A stretch of DNA of 64,000 nucleotides, from assembly GCF_002156705.1 (NCBI RefSeq), contig NZ_CP019893.1, positions 2,604,001 through 2,668,000 of the forward strand, in the 5' to 3' direction. The DNA is from Natrarchaeobaculum aegyptiacum. Its GTDB lineage: Archaea; Halobacteriota; Halobacteria; Halobacteriales; Natrialbaceae. The translations under genes and the position numbers were made by a program. Within the stretch, counting starts at the first letter, position 1. Each line of letters starts with the position of its first letter. Under the pieces are notes generated by a model. That model was not told the origin of the DNA. It was given only the letters and a program-made list of their open reading frames with translations, and made no database searches. Positions 54,047 through 62,493 of the stretch are shown here, in pieces.

Positions 54047-54967
54047 GTGACCAACGCCGCCTACCTCGTAGTCGGCGGTGCCAGCGGACTCGGCAAGGCG
54101 ACGGCGGAGGCGCTCGCCAGTCGAGGCGCGAACGTCGTCGTCTCCGACCTCGGGACGTCCGTCTCGGGGGAGGGCGCGGACTCGAGCGTCGCTCGCGAGG
54201 CCGCCGCCGACATCGACGCTGCAGTCGACGGTACCTCCGTCGTCGCACATGCCGGTGACGCCGCCGACGCCGCCGACGCCGAGGAGGCAGTCGAGACGAC
54301 ACTCGAGTCGTTCGGTCGACTCGACGGGGTCGCCAACTTCGCCGGCATCCTCCGGGACGGCATGTGCTGGAATCTCACCGAGGACGACTGGGATGCCGTG
54401 ATTGATAGCCACCTGCGGAGCAACTTCACGCTCCTCCGTGCGGCCGTCCGCCACTGGCGAGCGGTCGACGACGGCTCTGCCGGAGGGGATGAGGACGACG
54501 GTGCCAGCGATGCCCACGGCCGCGACCGGTCGTACCTCGCGGTCAGTTCTCGCGGCGCGCTCGGGAACGTCGGCCAGCTGGCATACGCGAGCGCCAACGC
54601 CGGCATCCTGGGGTTCGTCCGATCGGCCTCGACGGAACTCCACCGGCAGGGCGTTCGCGTCAACGCACTGGTCCCGAACGGCTTCACCCGGATGACCGCC
54701 TCGATTCCCGAGGAACACCGCCCGTACACTCGCGAGGAGAAACCGCCCGAAGCCGTCGCTCCTGCTGCCGTCTCCCTGCTCACAGCGGCCGACGACGTCA
54801 CCGGCGTCACGCTGACCGCAGCGGGCGACGAGATCGGCGTTCTCTCGGACCCGCGGCAGGTCCGGACCGGCGTCCGCGAGGACGGCTGGACTGTCGACGC
54901 CATCGACGAGACGCTCGAGTCGGTCGCCGACGGCTACGCCCTCACCCGAACCGAACGGTTCCTCTAA
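54047..54967 (+). CDS. atypical short-chain dehydrogenase/reductase lacking the catalytic lysine
   Basis: 306 residues, GTG start. The Rossmann motif is intact (VVGGASGLGKATAEALASRG) and NVVVSDLG indicates nucleotide binding. The active site is altered: the region that should be YxxxK reads AYASANAGILGF, so Lys is replaced by Asn; the NNAG motif is replaced by NFAGIL. The serine (LAVSSRGALG) and Tyr remain. Oxidoreductase activity may be lost or changed. A second unusual feature is an acidic loop (GGDEDDGASDAHGRD). It is 71 bp before the gentisate dioxygenase on the same strand, so it is probably part of the ring pathway. Confidence 0.8.
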   Translation: MTNAAYLVVGGASGLGKATAEALASRGANVVVSDLGTSVSGEGADSSVAREAAADIDAAVDGTSVVAHAGDAADAADAEEAVETTLESFGRLDGVANFAGILRDGMCWNLTEDDWDAVIDSHLRSNFTLLRAAVRHWRAVDDGSAGGDEDDGASDAHGRDRSYLAVSSRGALGNVGQLAYASANAGILGFVRSASTELHRQGVRVNALVPNGFTRMTASIPEEHRPYTREEKPPEAVAPAAVSLLTAADDVTGVTLTAAGDEIGVLSDPRQVRTGVREDGWTVDAIDETLESVADGYALTRTERFL

Positions 54968-55038
54968 CGAGTATCGGAACGTCCCACGTGAGTGCCGTCT
55001 CCAGTACACTTATTGTGGTATTCGACGACTAGGCACGT

Positions 55039-56118
55039 ATGAGCCAGGAGGTCGAAGAGCGGCTAGAACTGAGTTCGGACACCGAGCAGTTACTCGAGGA
55101 GACGGACCTGCGGCCGCTGTGGGAGGTCGAAAAGAGCATGGGCAACGTCTACGACGACGTCCAGCCCCAGCTCTGGCAGTGGGAGGAGATCCAGCGGGCG
55201 ATCGACAGCATCGAGCAGGACGTTCCGATCGAGGATCTGCCGCCGGGCTTCCAGCGTCGGGTGGCGGTGCCGATCAACGTCGGGATGGAAAACGCCATCT
55301 CGAACACGATCTACCTCGGCGTGCAGACGGTCTCGCCCGGCGAGACCGCGCCGTCGCATCGCCACGGGGCCAACGCCTTGCGGTTCACGATCGACGGTCA
55401 CGAGGAGATGAAGACGGTCGTGGCCGGCGAGGAGTTCCCGATGCGCAACAACGACCTGATCACCACCCCGCAGTGGGAGTGGCACGACCACGTCAACGAC
55501 TCCGACGAGACCGCCGCCTGGTTAGACGTGCTGGACCTGCCGCTGGTGCTCGACTCGCTCAACGCCACCAACGTCTTCGAGAACCACGAACTCGAGCGCC
55601 AGCCGGTGACCAAAACGCAGGGCTACTGGGACTCCCAGTACGGGCAGGCCCGCCCGGCCGGTGAGAGCGACGATGGCTCCATTCCGGGTCCGTTCGAGGG
55701 CAACTGCGCGCCCACCCCACCGTACCGTTTCGGCTGGCAGGAGACCCTCGAGACGCTCCACCAGCGGGCTGACAACGACGATCCGGATCCGTACGACGGC
55801 TACAGCATGGCCTACGTCAACCCGAACACTGGGGAGCCGCCGCTGTTCCCGACGATGTCGTTCCGCGCGCAACTCCTGCAGGAGCCCACCGACGCCCACT
55901 TCCACAACGCCACGGAGGTCTTCTTCGTCATCGAAGGCGAGGGCGCGACCCACGTCGACGGCGAGGCACTCGAGTGGGGGCAGTGGGACATCTTCGTGGT
56001 GCCGCCGGACACGCCACACCACCACGAGCCAGACGACGAGGCAATCTTGCTGGGGATAACCGACCGGCCGGTGTTCGAGGCGTTCAACTTCTACGCCGAG
56101 GCCGACGCCAGCGAGTAA
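55039..56118 (+). CDS. gentisate 1,2-dioxygenase
   Basis: 359 residues, bicupin. The first cupin holds PSHRHGANALRFTIDGHEEM and ITTPQWEWHDHVND, giving the three iron-binding His. The second holds TDAHFHNATEVFFVIEGEGA and VPPDTPHHHEPDDEA. The pattern LRFTIDG between HxH and WxWHDH matches gentisate and related 1,2-dioxygenases. It cleaves gentisate to maleylpyruvate with oxygen. A 1-hydroxy-2-naphthoate or salicylate dioxygenase is a less likely alternative. Confidence 0.88.
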   Translation: MSQEVEERLELSSDTEQLLEETDLRPLWEVEKSMGNVYDDVQPQLWQWEEIQRAIDSIEQDVPIEDLPPGFQRRVAVPINVGMENAISNTIYLGVQTVSPGETAPSHRHGANALRFTIDGHEEMKTVVAGEEFPMRNNDLITTPQWEWHDHVNDSDETAAWLDVLDLPLVLDSLNATNVFENHELERQPVTKTQGYWDSQYGQARPAGESDDGSIPGPFEGNCAPTPPYRFGWQETLETLHQRADNDDPDPYDGYSMAYVNPNTGEPPLFPTMSFRAQLLQEPTDAHFHNATEVFFVIEGEGATHVDGEALEWGQWDIFVVPPDTPHHHEPDDEAILLGITDRPVFEAFNFYAEADASE

Positions 56119-56236
56119 CCAGACGGGCTGGAAGGCCTCTACGTTCTCGACGCGGTACGCTACCTGTGGGTTCGAGCACCGGCAGCGTCGGTGTGTCAAC
56201 AGTACGCTTATCACGTCGAACCAGCTAGTAGCCTGC

Positions 56237-56422
56237 ATGGCCGAGTTCGAGAACCCGTACGCCGAGTACGACCCGTTCGTTCGTGCGCACTTCGACTGCC
56301 TCGAGTGCGGCGGTAAACTCTGGGAGTACGCCATTCAGGAACAGATGTTCTGTGAGGACTGTCGCGCGACGTTCCCCACGGGACAGATCCACGAAACGTT
56401 CGTCGAGTCGGAAGCGGCCTGA
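56237..56422 (+). CDS. small zinc-ribbon protein
   Basis: 61 residues, MAEFENPYAEYDPFVRAHF, with CLECGG and CEDCRA CxxC pairs forming a zinc ribbon. A TATA-like cttatcacg lies upstream. It sits between gentisate dioxygenase and the FAA hydrolase on the same strand. Such mini-proteins are common in haloarchaea; a specific role in the pathway is not known. Confidence 0.75.
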   Translation: MAEFENPYAEYDPFVRAHFDCLECGGKLWEYAIQEQMFCEDCRATFPTGQIHETFVESEAA

Positions 56423-56507
56423 CGCTGGCCTCCGAGACGCGGCCGGTTATCGGGAGCCGGCGTAGCGGTAGCTCCAGTCTGCTGGATCCTCGCGACCGAG
56501 AGAGGAT

Positions 56508-56517
56508 GATTTATGTG
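56508..56517 (+). promoter_or_regulatory. TATA-like box of the FAA-hydrolase gene
   Basis: gatttatgtg lies 23-32 bases before ATG 56540, which supports that start over the upstream in-frame ATG at 56513. Confidence 0.5.
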
Positions 56518-56539
56518 TCGTCGCGGGAGTGTGGTGGGT

Positions 56540-57415
56540 ATGCGACTCGCCAGATTCAACGACGACCGACTGGGACTCGTAACCGAAGACGGCGTCGTCG
56601 ACGTCACCGACGACCTCGGACTCGAGACGAACGACCCGCTGAAGGAGTACGCCCGCAAGGACCTCGACGCCAGCGAGTACGCGGACGACGACCCGGACTA
56701 CGATCTCGAGGAGGTCACCCTTGAGTCGCCCGTCCGCCGTCCGGGCAAGGTCATCGCCGCGCCGCTGAACTACGAGAACCACGTCGAGGAGGCCATCGCC
56801 GACAAGGACATCGTTACCGAAGACTGGTTCACCATCGAGGACAAGGGTTACTTCCTCAAGGCCCCCTCGAGCGTCGCCGGCCCCGAAGACGGGATCACGC
56901 TCCCGTTCAACGACCGCCGCGTCGACCACGAGATCGAACTCGCCTTCGTCATGGGCGAGGACGTCAAGGACATCGAGGCCGAGGACGTCTGGGACGCCAT
57001 CCTGGGCTATACGATCCTGCTCGACGTCTCCGTTCGGGGCAACCAGGACCGCTCGAACCGCAAGTCCTACGACACCTTCACCATCGTCGGCCCGTGGGTC
57101 ACCACCAGCGACGAGATCGACGACCCCCACGACCTCGAGATGGAACTGCAGCTCAACGGCGAGACCAAACAGCAACAGAACACCGGCGGCATGATCTACA
57201 GCTGTGCCGACGTCGTCGAGTACGCCTCGATCGGTGCGACGATCGAAGCCGGCGACGTCATCACGACCGGGACCCCCGAGGGCGTCAGCCCGCTGACCGA
57301 CGGCGACACGATCGAAGCCGAGATCGAGCAGGTCGGCGAGATGACCGTCGAAGTCACCGAGCGCGACGTCGCCTTCGCAGACGTCGACGTCGAGAAGAGC
57401 CAGCAGGGCGAGTAA
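56540..57415 (+). CDS. fumarylacetoacetate-hydrolase family protein (fumarylpyruvate hydrolase candidate)
   Basis: 291 residues. N-terminal lead (MRLARFNDDRLGLVTEDGV), then the FAH core: KVIAAPLNYENHVEE, FLKAPSSVAGPEDGITLPF and DHEIELAFVMGEDVKDIEAE (metal-binding acids), then TGTPEGVSPLTDGD. After gentisate dioxygenase, the expected substrate is fumarylpyruvate (or maleylpyruvate directly), giving pyruvate plus fumarate or maleate. A maleylpyruvate isomerase gene is not seen in the window. Confidence 0.88.
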   Translation: MRLARFNDDRLGLVTEDGVVDVTDDLGLETNDPLKEYARKDLDASEYADDDPDYDLEEVTLESPVRRPGKVIAAPLNYENHVEEAIADKDIVTEDWFTIEDKGYFLKAPSSVAGPEDGITLPFNDRRVDHEIELAFVMGEDVKDIEAEDVWDAILGYTILLDVSVRGNQDRSNRKSYDTFTIVGPWVTTSDEIDDPHDLEMELQLNGETKQQQNTGGMIYSCADVVEYASIGATIEAGDVITTGTPEGVSPLTDGDTIEAEIEQVGEMTVEVTERDVAFADVDVEKSQQGE

Positions 57416-57440
57416 CGCGGATCGCTCTCGACGGTACGAA

Positions 57441-57455
57441 ACTGCGTTTTTTGGC
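57441..57455 (+). terminator. T-tract terminator after the FAA-hydrolase gene
   Basis: actgcgttttttggc contains a run of six T about 32 bases after the stop codon; archaeal terminators are T-rich tracts. Confidence 0.4.
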
Positions 57456-57533
57456 GCTCGATCGCTTCCGAGGAGCTACGGCCCTCAGCGACGACGATCG
57501 TCGAGTACGGCGTGAAAAGCGGTGAGTGGTTCC

Positions 57534-58241
57534 CTACTCGTCGGCGGACTCGAGGGTCACCAGCGCATCGAGTGCCACCGCGCCGTCGGACTGGGCGAGA
57601 AGCGGGTTGACCTCGAGTTCGGCGATTTCGTCACGCTCTGCGAGCAGGTCGCCGACGGTGACGATGGCCTCGGCGACTGCCTCGCGGTCCACGGCGGGGG
57701 AGCCGCGGTAGCCGTCGAACAGCGGCGACGACTCGAGGTCGTCGATCATCGCCAGCGCCTCGGCGGTCGAGATGGGTGCGAGGCGGTGGCTGGTGTCCTG
57801 GAGGACCTCGACGGCGACGCCGCCCAGGCCGACCAGTACGGTCGGGCCGAACGAGGGGTCACGGGTCCCGCCGACGATCACCTCGAGTCCCGCGTCGATG
57901 TCGACGCCGGCCTCGACGAGGACGGACGTCTCGATGTTCTGGTCGGCTGCGGTCTCGAGAATGGTTTCGGCCGCATCGCGAACTGCGTCGGCGTCAGTGA
58001 GACCCACGGCGACGCCAGCGCCGTCGCCCCACTCGCTCTTGTGCTGGACGGCAGGCGAGGCAACTTTGACGACGACGGGGGAGCCGATCGATTCGGCTGC
58101 TTCGACGGCCGCCTCGGCCGAATCGACCAGTTCGTTCTCCGGGGAGGCGAGGCCGTGCTCGGCGAGCAGCGCCTTCGCGTCGGCTTCCGTCAGTGCGCCG
58201 CGACCCGCTTCACGTGCGGCCTCGATCGGGTCGCCGCTCAT
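57534..58241 (-). CDS. ADP-forming acyl/acetate-CoA ligase, beta (ATP-grasp) subunit
   Basis: 235 residues. ATP-grasp subdomain: LTEADAKALLAEHGLASPEN, VVVKVASPAVQHKSEWGDGA, and the C-terminal AELEVNPLLAQSDGAVALDA. The enzyme makes ATP from acyl-CoA, ADP and phosphate. Haloarchaeal ADP-forming acetyl-CoA synthetases are usually one fused chain; here the subunits are separate genes, alpha first, overlapping by 4 bp. The acyl group could be acetate or an aryl acid. Confidence 0.9.
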   Translation of the reverse strand: MSGDPIEAAREAGRGALTEADAKALLAEHGLASPENELVDSAEAAVEAAESIGSPVVVKVASPAVQHKSEWGDGAGVAVGLTDADAVRDAAETILETAADQNIETSVLVEAGVDIDAGLEVIVGGTRDPSFGPTVLVGLGGVAVEVLQDTSHRLAPISTAEALAMIDDLESSPLFDGYRGSPAVDREAVAEAIVTVGDLLAERDEIAELEVNPLLAQSDGAVALDALVTLESADE

Positions 58242-59620
58242 CGGCTCACCTCCGTCTCCTCGGCGGCCGTTCTCGGTTTCCGATTTCGCCTGGCGTACTG
58301 GACGAGTCCGCCGACGGCGTCGGCTGCCCGCTCCGGCGTCCGGAACGTCGGGACGCCGAGGGCCTCGAGTTCGGCGACTTCCTCCTCGAGGACCTCGTTG
58401 GGGCCGGCGGTGCCGAAGACGATCGGCACCTCGAGGTCCTCGACGACGGTCTCGACGGCGTCGGTCGGGTAGCCGAGTGCGGCCTCGTACAGTTCGTAGA
58501 CGAGGACGACGTCGACGTTCTCGTCCTCGGCGACGGCCGTGACGACGTCGCCGAATTCGGGCATCGGGCGGCCGGTGTCGACCGGGTTGTCCGAGAACGT
58601 AATTCCGGGGAGGATCTCCTCGACGACCTCCTGGGTTTCCGGGGTCAGGTCGGGGAGGGTCGCCCCGAGGGCCTGCAGCCGGTCGGCGATGGCGATTCCC
58701 GGCCCGGCCTGAGCGGTGACGACGCCGACGTTCGGCCCATCGGGTTCGGGACAGTCGGCGAGGGCGTTCCCGGCGTCGAGCAGTTCCTGACTCGAGCCGA
58801 CCGTGGGGACGCCGTACTGGGCGAAGCCGGCCTCGTAGAGTTCGTACGAGCCAGTCAGTGCGCCCGTGTGGGACTCGGCGAACTCGCCGACGTCGTGTTC
58901 GCCGACGTTGTAGGCGACGATCGGCGTGTCGACGGCCTCGCAGGTCTCGAGCAGGCTACGGGCGTCGTCGCTCCCTTCGACGTGGAGGACGATCGCGTCG
59001 GTCGCCTCGTCGCCGTCGAAGTACTCGATGGCCTCCTCGAAGCCGACGGTGGCCCGGTTGCCGAGTCCGACCATCGCGGAGACGCCCCGGTCTTCGTTCT
59101 CCGAGCGGAACGCGAGCGCGTAGGCGAGCCCGCCGCTCTGGGCGACGATAGCGACGTTGCCGGCCGGGACGTGCTCGACGTCGGTGGCGAACGTCGCGTG
59201 AAGGTCCGAGCCGGGGACGAGGAAGCCGCTCGTGTTCGGCCCGAGCACTGAGACGTCGCCTTCGAGTGCGGTTTCGACGATCCGGTCTTGCAGCTGCTGT
59301 CCCTCAGGGCCGGCCTCGGCGAAACCACCGGCGAAGATGACCGCACCGCCGATACCGGCCTCGGCACACTCGTCGATCACGTCCGGAACGATCGGCGCCG
59401 GAACGCAACACAGCGCGAGATCGACTGGGCCGTCGATTTCGGTGACCGAGGAGACGAACTCCCGGTCCATCACGGTTCCCTCCGCCGAGGGATTGACCGG
59501 ATAGACGGGGCCGTCGAACCTGATCGCGTTCTGCATGGCCTCGTACCCGATCTTCCCCGGCGTCTTCGACGCCCCAACGACGGCTATGCCGCTGGGATCG
59601 AACAGACTCTTCGCTGGCAT
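58238..59620 (-). CDS. ADP-forming acyl/acetate-CoA ligase, alpha (CoA-binding) subunit
   Basis: 460 residues. CoA-binding domain (GIAVVGASKTPGKIGYEAMQ), CoA ligase domains (NVAIVAQSGGLAYALAF), and the phosphorylated His region ESHTGALTGS. A normal alpha-subunit length. It probably recovers the energy of thioesters made in the catabolic operons. Overlaps the beta-subunit gene (ATGA). Confidence 0.9.
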   Translation of the reverse strand: MPAKSLFDPSGIAVVGASKTPGKIGYEAMQNAIRFDGPVYPVNPSAEGTVMDREFVSSVTEIDGPVDLALCCVPAPIVPDVIDECAEAGIGGAVIFAGGFAEAGPEGQQLQDRIVETALEGDVSVLGPNTSGFLVPGSDLHATFATDVEHVPAGNVAIVAQSGGLAYALAFRSENEDRGVSAMVGLGNRATVGFEEAIEYFDGDEATDAIVLHVEGSDDARSLLETCEAVDTPIVAYNVGEHDVGEFAESHTGALTGSYELYEAGFAQYGVPTVGSSQELLDAGNALADCPEPDGPNVGVVTAQAGPGIAIADRLQALGATLPDLTPETQEVVEEILPGITFSDNPVDTGRPMPEFGDVVTAVAEDENVDVVLVYELYEAALGYPTDAVETVVEDLEVPIVFGTAGPNEVLEEEVAELEALGVPTFRTPERAADAVGGLVQYARRNRKPRTAAEETEVSR

Positions 59621-59728
59621 TGCATCGGTGTTTACGGAACAGCGTGATAGGGTTTTCCAAACGTCCGTGTTGGCTGTCCCATCGACGACGCACTCGAGGC
59701 CGACCTCGAGTCGCGGATCGACCGCCGA

Positions 59729-60352
59729 TCAGGGCTTGCCGACGAACTCGACGAACGACTCGAGCTTGTCGCTCGCACCCGAGGTCACCGACGAGCCGTG
59801 GAAGACCAGTCCCGTCTCGAATTCGTACTCGAGTACCGATGCGAGTGATTCGTCGGCCGCGGCGAGGTCTTCGGAGTAGAACGCCGTCGGGAGGACGAAG
59901 TACCCTTCCGGCAGGCCGCGTGCGTCGGAGCCGAAGACGGCGTCTCCCAGCACGGCGACGTCGGCGTCTTCGTCGATCAGGACGTGATGTTCGGGCGTGT
60001 GACCCGGTGTCGCGACCGCGGTGAACGGCTCGAGGGCGTCGCCGTCACCGAAGGACTCGTCGACGAGGTCGTCGTCGACGTCGCAGCCTTCCGGGGCGTA
60101 CACCGCGACGTCGTAGCGGTCGACGACGGCCTCGAGTCCGCCGACGTGATCGACGTCGCCGTGGGTGAGGATGACGCGTTCGGGGTCGACGCCGACGTCG
60201 CCTATCTCGTCGAACAGCGTCTCGGTCGTGTCCGGCAGGCCGGTGTCGACGAGCGTCTCCGGGCCGGTTCCGGTGAACAGAAACGCCCGGTAACGTGCCT
60301 CGTCGTCCGTCAGCGTCAGGTCGTACACGTCTGGCAGGATCTCCGTGGCCAT
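59729..60352 (-). CDS. MBL-fold metallo-hydrolase
   Basis: 207 residues. The metal motif HxHxDH region reads ILTHGDVDHVGG, preceded by GPETLVDTGLPDTTETLFDE and followed by TPGHTPEHHVLID. A TATA-like ctataagg (minus strand, about 60379-60388) stands 27-36 bases before the start. Glyoxalase II-like group; substrate unknown. A thioester hydrolase role in this cluster is possible. Confidence 0.85.
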   Translation of the reverse strand: MATEILPDVYDLTLTDDEARYRAFLFTGTGPETLVDTGLPDTTETLFDEIGDVGVDPERVILTHGDVDHVGGLEAVVDRYDVAVYAPEGCDVDDDLVDESFGDGDALEPFTAVATPGHTPEHHVLIDEDADVAVLGDAVFGSDARGLPEGYFVLPTAFYSEDLAAADESLASVLEYEFETGLVFHGSSVTSGASDKLESFVEFVGKP

Positions 60353-60464
60353 ACGCGTGGATACTCGCGTGCACCGCCTTATAGCGTGGGGAGGTGTGGC
60401 AGGGTTGCCGGCAGCGGGGAGCGGACGAAACGGACGAGAGGGTGGTGGGCCGATCCGGGACCGG

Positions 60465-61232
60465 TCAGCCGTAGACGAGCCGGAGTTCGACGTCGTCGAC
60501 GGCCTCGAGCAGCGGTTCGTGGAGTTCGTCCTCGATACGCTCTCTGGTCACGCGATTTGCGGCACCGGCGATCGTGAGTGCGGCGACCGGTCGACCGTCC
60601 CTGATGACGGGAGTCGCGATGGCGTGGAGTCCACGCAGATCCTCCTGGAAGTTCATCGCGTATCCACGCTCTCTGGTGGCCTCGAGGTCGTCGAACAGCT
60701 CGTCGCGGTCGGTGATCGTGTGTTCGGTCCGCGCGGGCAAGCCGTGGCGGTCGATGATCTCTTCGACCTCGTCTTCGGGGAGGTGGGCGAGGATGGCCTT
60801 TCCCGCGGAGTTTGCGTGCAGCGGGACCCACGTCCCGATCGTTCCGTCGAACGAGAACGATTCGTTCCGCGGGACACCGTAGATGAACATCCCGAGGCCG
60901 TTCTCGTGGACGATGAGCCACGTCGCCTCGTCGATTTCCTCGGCGAGTCGGTCGACCCGTTCTTTCGCTGCGTGGTAGACGTCGTACTGGTTACGGACGT
61001 CGACGCCGGTGCTGAAAAACTGCAATCCGAGACGGTAGGTCCCACACTCGTTGACCACGTAGCGGTTACGCTCGAGGCTGACGAGGTGCTTGTGAACCGT
61101 ACTCTTTGCCAACCCCAGTTCGTCGGCTAACTCGGTCACGCCAGCTCCGCCCGTCTCACGAAGGGCTTCGACGATAGCGAACAGCGTTCCGTTCGATTTG
61201 ATCGTTCGTCCATCGGCCTGGCGTCCAACCAT
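60465..61232 (-). CDS. IclR-family transcriptional regulator
   Basis: 255 residues from ATG 61232 (MVGRQADGRTIKSNGTLFAI); a TTG two codons earlier is also possible. HTH region ADELGLAKSTVHKHLVSLER; effector domain HANSAGKAILAHLPEDEVEE and RERGYAMNFQEDLRGLHAIA. Likely regulator of the ring or ligase genes around it. Confidence 0.92.
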   Translation of the reverse strand: MVGRQADGRTIKSNGTLFAIVEALRETGGAGVTELADELGLAKSTVHKHLVSLERNRYVVNECGTYRLGLQFFSTGVDVRNQYDVYHAAKERVDRLAEEIDEATWLIVHENGLGMFIYGVPRNESFSFDGTIGTWVPLHANSAGKAILAHLPEDEVEEIIDRHGLPARTEHTITDRDELFDDLEATRERGYAMNFQEDLRGLHAIATPVIRDGRPVAALTIAGAANRVTRERIEDELHEPLLEAVDDVELRLVYG

Positions 61233-61535
61233 GGTCAATACGAACGGCTGTAACTTACATAATCGTTACTACCCAGTTGCGTGGTTCACTCGCGTTCGAC
61301 CACCGGGTAATTCGCTCCTGTGAAACAATGGTCCGACGTCGACCGTCCGAAACTGCACTCGTCCGTCGACGACGGCCCTCGAACTGGACCCTCCTCTCTG
61401 CCGTATTCGTATCCCGCATCCGCCTCACGCGCTCGTGAATTTACACGTGTATGTCCGTAATTTTGATGAAGAATTCGGGGCGGGACGCGTCCGTTCCGTT
61501 TCCTGTGGGCGAACCCTCTGCAGGGGCACAGGAAC

Positions 61536-61937
61536 TCACTCGCTGGCGGTCTCGAGTGCCGCGCGTAGCTCGTCGGGGATCGGCGTGCTCGAGTCGCCGT
61601 CGACGGGGACGCACACCCGAAACTCGGTGCCGGTGAACACGACCTCGCCGTCGTGGGTGCCGGTGTACTCGAGTCGGACGCTCGAGTTGCCGACGTCGGT
61701 GGTGAGTTCGATCTCGACGTCGTCTCCCCCGTGGACCTGACTCTCGAAGTCGAAGTCCATCGAGACGAGCGGCAGACCGATCCCTTCCTCGTCGACGAGT
61801 TTCCAGAACGGCCAGTCGATCGACTGCATGAACATATCGGAGGTCTCGTGAATCGCGTCGATCATCCGGGGATAGTGAGCGATGCCAAAAGGATCGGTGT
61901 CCGAGAACCGCACAGTCCACGTTCGGGTAAAGCTCAT
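61536..61937 (-). CDS. 4HBT-type acyl-CoA thioesterase
   Basis: 133 residues from ATG 61937 (MSFTRTWTVRFSDTDPFGIA); the frame is open far upstream but the extension is non-coding in character, and a TATA box 25-32 bases before this ATG confirms it. Hot-dog fold of the 4-hydroxybenzoyl-CoA thioesterase type: FSDTDPFGIAHYPRMIDA carries the DxDxxGI motif. It hydrolyses acyl- or aryl-CoA thioesters. In this context it could release gentisate from gentisyl-CoA. Confidence 0.85.
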   Translation of the reverse strand: MSFTRTWTVRFSDTDPFGIAHYPRMIDAIHETSDMFMQSIDWPFWKLVDEEGIGLPLVSMDFDFESQVHGGDDVEIELTTDVGNSSVRLEYTGTHDGEVVFTGTEFRVCVPVDGDSSTPIPDELRAALETASE

Positions 61938-61961
61938 ACGGCCCACAGTCGCCGGGCAAGT

Positions 61962-61969
61962 GATATAAG
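61962..61969 (-). promoter_or_regulatory. TATA box of the thioesterase gene
   Basis: gatataag on the plus strand (cttatatc on the coding strand) lies 25-32 bases before the ATG at 61937. Confidence 0.5.
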
Positions 61970-62460
61970 CGTACTCCAACCTCCTGTGGCACGGGAGAGA
62001 CGGTCGAACTCGGCCAAGTGGCCCCACTGCAATCAACGCTCGCGTGAGGGTATTTCTCTGTTCGATCGACCGATCTGAGGCCGATTCGAACGAATCTCTA
62101 TACCTCGTCGAACACATTGCATAACAGTATATTATATTGATGGTTCGTGGAAATGGTCCCTCAGAGTGAGTCGTACCTGTACCGAATGATTCCGTACCTT
62201 GCCCCATATTCGGGGTATTTTGCGGGATTTGCCCTGTCTGACCGCACGCCTGCACGATTGGACTGCCGCCGGTCGAGAGCTGGCCTCAAATGACCGATAG
62301 CGCCCGACGTTCGCCCGAAGGACCACGAACTGCCATCGAGGTTGCTGAAACGCGCCTACTACTATAGTTCTGATATTTTTATCGAATGATATTCTTTCCG
62401 ACAAGATGTCCTCGTCGTCGTTCGATCCCGCCTCACCGCGGTCACAGAGGATAGACTCGA
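61970..62460. other. 490-bp AT-rich intergenic region
   Basis: No gene seen. It includes AT-rich runs (ttatattgatgg, ctgatatttttatcg), a short direct repeat gtacc at 62175/62194, and a small hairpin ccccatattcgggg (about 62203-62216) followed by tatttt. Confidence 0.4.
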
Positions 62461-62461
62461 G

Positions 62462-62471
62462 AATTTATATA
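62462..62471 (+). promoter_or_regulatory. TATA box of the DUF3006 gene
   Basis: aatttatata, 23-32 bases before ATG 62494; leaderless transcript expected. Confidence 0.55.
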
Positions 62472-62493
62472 CGAACGTGCGGCCAACGGGGCT

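Noticed and set aside
61443-61452. acacgtgt palindrome as operator between IclR and thioesterase genes
   Set aside because: Short and common; no second copy or supporting position.
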